Assembly: GCA_022567855.1 (NCBI GenBank)
Contig: JADFGE010000095.1
Coordinates: 1 to 9,066, forward strand
Reading direction: 5' to 3'
Length of the DNA: 9,066 nt
DNA from: Planctomycetota bacterium
GTDB taxonomy: Bacteria; Planctomycetota; Phycisphaerae; Phycisphaerales; SM1A02
The position numbers were made by a program, and so were the translations under genes. This document shows positions 5,288-9,066 of the stretch, piece after piece (position 1 is the first letter of the stretch; every line of letters starts with the position of its first letter). The notes below the pieces were generated by a model, which ran no database searches, was not told the DNA's origin, and saw only the letters and a program-made list of their open reading frames with translations.

Positions 5288-6936
5288 GCTGCATCCTCCC
5301 GCGGCCGGGCCGTATCGTCTTGCAGAGCGCGATGCTCCCGTACCAGACGGTCGTAGCCGCTGAAATCTAGCTTGACGAATACCGGGGCCAAATCCGGATC
5401 GAACTGTGTGCCTGCGCATTGACTGATCTCGGCTAGGACCTCGGATCGTGTCATGGCGGCGCGATAGGTTCGTGTCGAGCTCATGGCATCGAACGAGTCC
5501 GCCAAGGCGATCAGCCGAGCCACCATCGGAATTCGCTGCCCCGAGAGTCCATGCGGGTAGCCCGCGCCGTCCCAGCGCTCGTGGTGGTAGAGGACGCCCG
5601 GGAGAATATCTTTCAACTGGGGAATGTCCTTCAAGATGCGGTATCCGATCTCCGGATGCTTGCGCATGAAGCCGAACTCCTCCTCGGTCAGCTTCCCGGG
5701 CTTGCAGAGAACGGCCTCGGGCACGCCGATCTTGCCGACGTCATGGACCAGGCCGGTGATCTGCATTCGACTGATGGCGTGGTCAGACAGTCCGATTGCC
5801 TTGGCCAACTCTTGCGTAAGGTGGGCGACTCGTCGGGAGTGGCCAGAGGTGTATTGATCCTTCGCATCGATCGAGGCGGTCAGCGCATCGAGCGTGCCGA
5901 GAAACATCGCGTTGAGATCGTCGTACAGCGCAGCATTCTCGAGGAAGATCGCCATGTGCGTCGCCGTCGCGCCAAGCAGTTTCATATCGACGGACGAAAC
6001 GTCGCGGTCCGGCCCCTGCTTCTCGCCGGCGACGAGCAATCCGATCACGCGGTCGTCACGACTGATCGGGTGTGCCAGCACGGACTTGCCGAGATCCGCA
6101 AAGCGGGCGTACTCGTCGTTGATCGCCGGCCCCAGGACCAGCGGCGTCTCGGGCTGGGCCAGACTCAGCAGGTCTTGAACAAGAGGTCGCAGCGCTTCAA
6201 CCGGTAGGTTCGGCTCGCCGCTCACCGTAAACAAGCCGGCGAGTTTCTTCAGCCGATCACGATCGTCTGCCAGTAGGGCCGCGACCCAACTGTACGGCAA
6301 TGTACCCAACAGCTCCTCGCACACGATCGTGACGAACCGTCTCGGCTGCTGCACGACCGTCATGCTTTGCGTGATCGAATAGAGCAAGCTGATCTCTTCG
6401 TACGAGTCGGCAAGCTGCTGGCCCACACATTCCATGGCTTCGTCGTTCGAGGCCAGTTGAACATGGTCGGCGAGCGCATAGCTGGTCATCACGGCCAGTC
6501 TTTGGACGTCGGCTTCACCGGCGGGCGGAAGCTCGGCGAGTCGGCGACGCGTCAGTTCGAAGTCCATGCGCACAGACTGGCACATTGCTGACAGTTGCTC
6601 GCAATCGAGGAACACTTCGGTGAGGATCACCGCCACGGCATAGCCGACCCGTCGGCGGCGACGGACGCGCGGCATAGGGAAGACCCAGCAGCCCGGGAAC
6701 AACTCGAGACCCGGCAGCTCGCTGAGCTCTTTCCATTTCCCGGCCGCTTCTCGCAGAGCGCGTCGAAAAATGCGCGAAAGGCAGAACAAATCCGCCAGCC
6801 AGTCGGTGCCCGGCCGCGGCCTGGAGTTCAAATGCCCCACGGTATCGCAGTCCAACAGCAGCAGACCGACCTCCCGGAGCCGTTGCGCGACGGCTCGGGT
6901 CGCCTTGGTCTCGAGATGGCTGTCGCGCTGATTCAA
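5284..6936 (-). CDS. GAF plus HD-GYP protein, predicted cyclic di-GMP phosphodiesterase
   Basis: HD-GYP enzymes hydrolyse cyclic di-GMP in the cytoplasm. The 550 residues divide into an N-terminal region I do not recognise (1-180, with a basic run RVRRRRR at 90-96 followed by a hydrophobic stretch to ~110), a GAF-like domain (~185-335) and an HD-GYP domain (~345-520). Catalytic motifs are intact: GHSRRV (365-370), HDVGK (H398, D399), KHPEIGYRIL and HHERWDGAGYP (451-461), then RLIALADSFDAM. There is no membrane span or receiver domain of its own, so input probably comes through GAF, the N-terminal region or the neighbouring receiver protein. The start is TTG at 6936, overlapping the response-regulator stop as TTGA; no earlier start is available in frame. 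It overlaps the STAS gene by 4 bp at the other end, implying translational coupling on both sides. Confidence 0.93.
   Translation of the reverse strand: MNQRDSHLETKATRAVAQRLREVGLLLLDCDTVGHLNSRPRPGTDWLADLFCLSRIFRRALREAAGKWKELSELPGLELFPGCWVFPMPRVRRRRRVGYAVAVILTEVFLDCEQLSAMCQSVRMDFELTRRRLAELPPAGEADVQRLAVMTSYALADHVQLASNDEAMECVGQQLADSYEEISLLYSITQSMTVVQQPRRFVTIVCEELLGTLPYSWVAALLADDRDRLKKLAGLFTVSGEPNLPVEALRPLVQDLLSLAQPETPLVLGPAINDEYARFADLGKSVLAHPISRDDRVIGLLVAGEKQGPDRDVSSVDMKLLGATATHMAIFLENAALYDDLNAMFLGTLDALTASIDAKDQYTSGHSRRVAHLTQELAKAIGLSDHAISRMQITGLVHDVGKIGVPEAVLCKPGKLTEEEFGFMRKHPEIGYRILKDIPQLKDILPGVLYHHERWDGAGYPHGLSGQRIPMVARLIALADSFDAMSSTRTYRAAMTRSEVLAEISQCAGTQFDPDLAPVFVKLDFSGYDRLVREHRALQDDTARPREDAA
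5295..5300 (-). promoter_or_regulatory. Ribosome-binding site of the STAS gene
   Basis: GGGAGG on the - strand lies inside the last codons of the HD-GYP gene, 7 nt before the ATG at 5287. It fixes the short STAS start at the ATGA overlap and argues against the longer in-frame reading. Confidence 0.75.
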
Positions 6937-7346
6937 CCCGTCTTTGCCCTCGATTCGCGCAGCCCGGCCTCATCCGCGGCGCAACCTGGCAGATCGTTCA
7001 CTAATTTCAAGACAGCTCGTGGGCTGAACGGTTTGCTGATGACCCCCTTGATGTTCCCGATCTGAAGATCCTCGTCATCCAAGGCGTAGCCTCGCGCCGT
7101 AATGATCAGCACCGGTATCTGTGACGTCGGACCGTGGTCGGCCAACGCTTGACACAGTTCAAGCCCGGTCATGTACGGCATCTGAAAGTCGGTGATGATG
7201 AGGTCCGGCAGCTCCTGACAGGCGAGTTCGAAGGCCTCCTCGCCGTCCACCGAGGTGAGGACGTCGTGTCCTGCGTTGCGGAGCTTCAGGGACAGCACGT
7301 GCAGAATGTGCGCCTCATCATCAACTACAAGGATTCGATAAGCCAT
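6933..7346 (-). CDS. Single-domain response regulator (CheY-like receiver)
   Basis: This 137-residue cytoplasmic receiver accepts a phosphoryl group from a histidine kinase and signals by protein contact, since it has no output domain. The REC fold is complete: ILVVDDE with acidic D9/D10, phospho-acceptor D53 in LIITDFQMP, T83 in VLIITARG and K105 in ISKPFSP. A short tail of about 17 residues follows the domain. The ATG at 7346 is set by a strong GAGGAGG 5 nt upstream that overlaps the kinase stop codon; a 41-residue extension in the same frame would run back into the kinase gene and is unlike any receiver. The gap to the kinase gene is 10 bp, and its stop overlaps the next start (TTGA). The neighbouring kinase is the obvious phosphodonor and the HD-GYP or STAS protein a likely target, both inferred from position. 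Confidence 0.94.
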   Translation of the reverse strand: MAYRILVVDDEAHILHVLSLKLRNAGHDVLTSVDGEEAFELACQELPDLIITDFQMPYMTGLELCQALADHGPTSQIPVLIITARGYALDDEDLQIGNIKGVISKPFSPRAVLKLVNDLPGCAADEAGLRESRAKTG

Positions 7347-7351
7347 TGATT

Positions 7352-7358
7352 CCTCCTC
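7352..7358 (-). promoter_or_regulatory. Strong ribosome-binding site of the response-regulator gene
   Basis: GAGGAGG on the - strand, 5 nt before the ATG at 7346, overlaps the TGA stop of the kinase gene (TGAGGAGG). It is the best Shine-Dalgarno in the window, so the receiver is probably made in excess of the kinase. Confidence 0.85.
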
Positions 7359-8841
7359 AGGCCGCCGCTTGCGAACCTGCGTAGCGCATCGGGATCGAGA
7401 CCCAGAACTTCGAACCCATTCCGAGTTTGGACTCAATCCCGATCTGCCCGTCGTGAAGCGTCTCCACAATGTGCTTGCACAGACTCAACCCCAATCCGGT
7501 TCCCGTCGCTATGCGCTTGTAGTTCTCCACACGGTAGAACTTATCGAACAGCTTCGGGATCGCGTCGGGCGGAATGCCCAACCCGGTGTCTGAAACCGTG
7601 ATCAAAACGCTGCGCGTCAGATTGTCCGAATCCGCGTTGACGGTCACGCGGCCGCCGTCAGGCGTGTACTTGACCGCGTTGGACACGAGATTCAACACAA
7701 CCTGATACAGCATGTCGAGGTCTCCCTCAACGCTGAGATCAACGTCCGCAACCCGCTTGAGCAGCGAAATCTTCTTCTCACGCGCCTGCGGCCCCAACGT
7801 GTCCACCGCACGATCGATCAGTTGCTTGATGTCGACGTCCTTGCGCTCAATCTGGATTATCCCGGCTTCGATGCGGCTTATGTTGAGCATGTTGTCGATC
7901 AACCGACCCAGGCGCTGCGCCTCGTTGTGAATGATCTTGTAGAACTCCTGGCGAGATGCCTCATCCGTCGCTTCACCGTCCACGAGCATCTCGATATAGG
8001 CTCGGATCGAGGACAGCGGCGTGCGCAGCTCGTGGCTGGCCTTGGACACAAAATCCGACTTGTTCTGCGAGATCTCACGCTCACGAGTGAGATCGTGGAG
8101 AATCGTGACGACGCCCGCCACCTCATGCTTGTGGTCTTCGACACAGGTCAACGTGATATCGAAAACACGCGTCTGCTCGCCCTCGCTCGAGCCGACGCTG
8201 ATCTCGTGGTCGGTATGTCGGTGATCGGCGAAATTGGCGTTCTGGCAGGTGTCTTTGATCCACTGGCAAAGCCGGTCGTCACGAACCACCCGGTCGATCG
8301 GCTGATGGATCGCGCCCGCGGGGTCGAAGCCGAAGATCCGCCCGGCCGCCTCGTTGACGACGACGAGCTCGTTGAAGGCATCCGTCACGAGCACCGCATC
8401 CCACAGCGCGTGGAGGACGGCCTCGATGTGGCGCTGCTCGGCCTCCGCGACACGATGGCGAATCTCCACCTGGCGCACTTGGTTGCGCAGGACTTGCTCG
8501 CGTTGCGAGAACCGGTCGATGGCCCCGATAAATGCACGACTGACCGGACGCAACCAACTCGGCCCGACAAACGGCGAACGAGGATCCCCCGAATCAGAGC
8601 TCGCCTCGATATAATTGCGGAGCTTCCCCAGAGACCGATCGGTCACGATCCCCAGCGGCAGCAGGATGCCCGAGACGACGACAACGAAGATGCACCACAG
8701 CACGAGCAGTCGCACAACCGGATGCGACGCGTGACTCCATTCCTGAAACCAATCAAGGCGCAGCGCCGCGAAGGACACAGCCGTCGCGGCCACCGACAGA
8801 ATCAGCACCAGGTATAGACTTGCAACCTTCCCCGCCCTCAC
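7357..8841 (-). CDS. Membrane-bound PAS-domain sensor histidine kinase
   Basis: This two-component sensor autophosphorylates on histidine and passes the phosphate to a receiver, most likely the one encoded next. Its 494 residues start with two membrane segments (~8-27 and ~42-66) separated by only about 15 residues, so there is almost no periplasmic sensor. A linker with coiled-coil character (~105-140), a PAS domain (~138-255, with DAVLVTDAFNELVVVNEAAG), HisKA with SHELRTPL (H270) and HATPase_c follow. ATP-binding boxes are complete: N-box N384/N388, SDTGLGIP (417-424), LFDKFYR (431-437) and GTGLGLS (447-453). The layout is PhoR/WalK-like. Sensing is probably within the membrane or cytoplasmic. 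The start is GTG at 8841 with AAGGAAGG close upstream; no ATG exists before the membrane segments. It is 15 bp after the TPR gene stop. Confidence 0.95.
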   Translation of the reverse strand: MRAGKVASLYLVLILSVAATAVSFAALRLDWFQEWSHASHPVVRLLVLWCIFVVVVSGILLPLGIVTDRSLGKLRNYIEASSDSGDPRSPFVGPSWLRPVSRAFIGAIDRFSQREQVLRNQVRQVEIRHRVAEAEQRHIEAVLHALWDAVLVTDAFNELVVVNEAAGRIFGFDPAGAIHQPIDRVVRDDRLCQWIKDTCQNANFADHRHTDHEISVGSSEGEQTRVFDITLTCVEDHKHEVAGVVTILHDLTREREISQNKSDFVSKASHELRTPLSSIRAYIEMLVDGEATDEASRQEFYKIIHNEAQRLGRLIDNMLNISRIEAGIIQIERKDVDIKQLIDRAVDTLGPQAREKKISLLKRVADVDLSVEGDLDMLYQVVLNLVSNAVKYTPDGGRVTVNADSDNLTRSVLITVSDTGLGIPPDAIPKLFDKFYRVENYKRIATGTGLGLSLCKHIVETLHDGQIGIESKLGMGSKFWVSIPMRYAGSQAAA

Positions 8842-8856
8842 AGACCTTCCTTCGCC

Positions 8857-9066
8857 TCAGTGAATCGATCCCTCCTGCACGCGCCGACCACCCGCCGAGG
8901 TTGGCGGCTCGAACGGGCCCGACGGTCTCGGGGCGAGACTCAGGCCCTGGAACAACGCCTGCGCGTCCGCGCTCTCAGGCTCGGCCCGCAGCGCCTCCGT
9001 GTACGCACGACGCGCCCCTTCAACATCACCGGCCTCCTCCAGCGTCCGGCCGCGAACAAGATGCGG
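8857..9066 (-). CDS. TPR-containing protein, C-terminal fragment (5' end outside window)
   Basis: An open - strand frame from the right edge to a TGA at 8857-8859 gives 69 residues. Residues ~1-37 of the fragment fit a tetratricopeptide repeat, with GDVEGARRAYTEALRAEP as the diagnostic helix B and the closing Pro. The remaining ~25 residues are rich in Pro and Gly (LAPRPSGPFEPPTSAGG) and look like a disordered tail. The repeat indicates a protein-binding role, but the rest of the protein, including any signal peptide or enzyme domain, is outside. It is the first visible gene of the - strand run and ends 15 bp before the kinase start, so co-transcription is likely. TPR proteins are common beside pilus and secretion genes; whether this is a pilus assembly factor is not shown. 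Confidence 0.8.
   Translation of the reverse strand, partial: PHLVRGRTLEEAGDVEGARRAYTEALRAEPESADAQALFQGLSLAPRPSGPFEPPTSAGGRRVQEGSIH

Noticed and set aside
5288..5419. N-terminal extension of the STAS protein
   Set aside because: It is HD-GYP coding sequence in another frame; GGGAGG upstream of the ATG at 5287 marks the real start.
7347..7469. N-terminal extension of the response regulator
   Set aside because: It overlaps the 3' end of the kinase gene, is unlike receiver sequence, and ignores the strong GAGGAGG site in front of the ATG at 7346.
7822..8817. Long + strand open frame (331 codons) opposite the histidine kinase
   Set aside because: It is antisense to a clear kinase with all motifs in place. 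The high-GC sequence produces such mirror frames, and its translation shows no recognisable domain.

Overview
The window is a dense stretch of high-GC bacterial chromosome. It suggests a planctomycete or a similar Gram-negative environmental bacterium. That guess rests on base composition, protein style, TTG/GTG starts and dispersed palindromes, and is only moderately certain. No rRNA, tRNA, CRISPR array, integrase or transposase gene was seen.

Left edge, + strand: the C-terminal two thirds of recJ (single-strand 5'-3' exonuclease), running in from outside the window and ending at 1157. It is followed by a candidate terminator hairpin (1168-1187) and a roughly 126-bp imperfect inverted-repeat element (1207-1332). 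Convergent to recJ, on the - strand, is a GAF-fold free methionine-(R)-sulfoxide reductase (1291-1794). Its last codons and stop lie inside the right half of the inverted repeat. The 142 bp between this gene and pilC hold a small dyad, a perfect 8-bp palindrome and a 48-bp tandem array of six octamers.

The rest (1937-9066) is one tightly packed - strand gene run. In order of transcription it holds a TPR protein (partial, enters from the right edge), a membrane PAS histidine kinase, a CheY-like single-domain response regulator, a GAF plus HD-GYP protein, a STAS-domain anti-sigma factor antagonist-like protein, a PilB/GspE-type assembly ATPase and a PilC/GspF-type inner-membrane platform protein. 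Gaps are 10-18 bp, or 4-bp stop/start overlaps (TTGA, ATGA), so this is very probably one operon whose promoter lies beyond the right edge.

The likely logic, which is inference: a sensor kinase signals to a stand-alone receiver; an HD-GYP enzyme with intact catalytic motifs degrades cyclic di-GMP; a STAS switch protein relays or partitions the signal; and the motor ATPase and platform of a type IV pilus or type II secretion machine are made from the same transcript. No gene family here is new. The points worth a second look are the fusion of a signalling cassette to pilB-pilC, the unrecognised N-terminal region of the HD-GYP protein, and the repeats flanking the methionine sulfoxide reductase gene.
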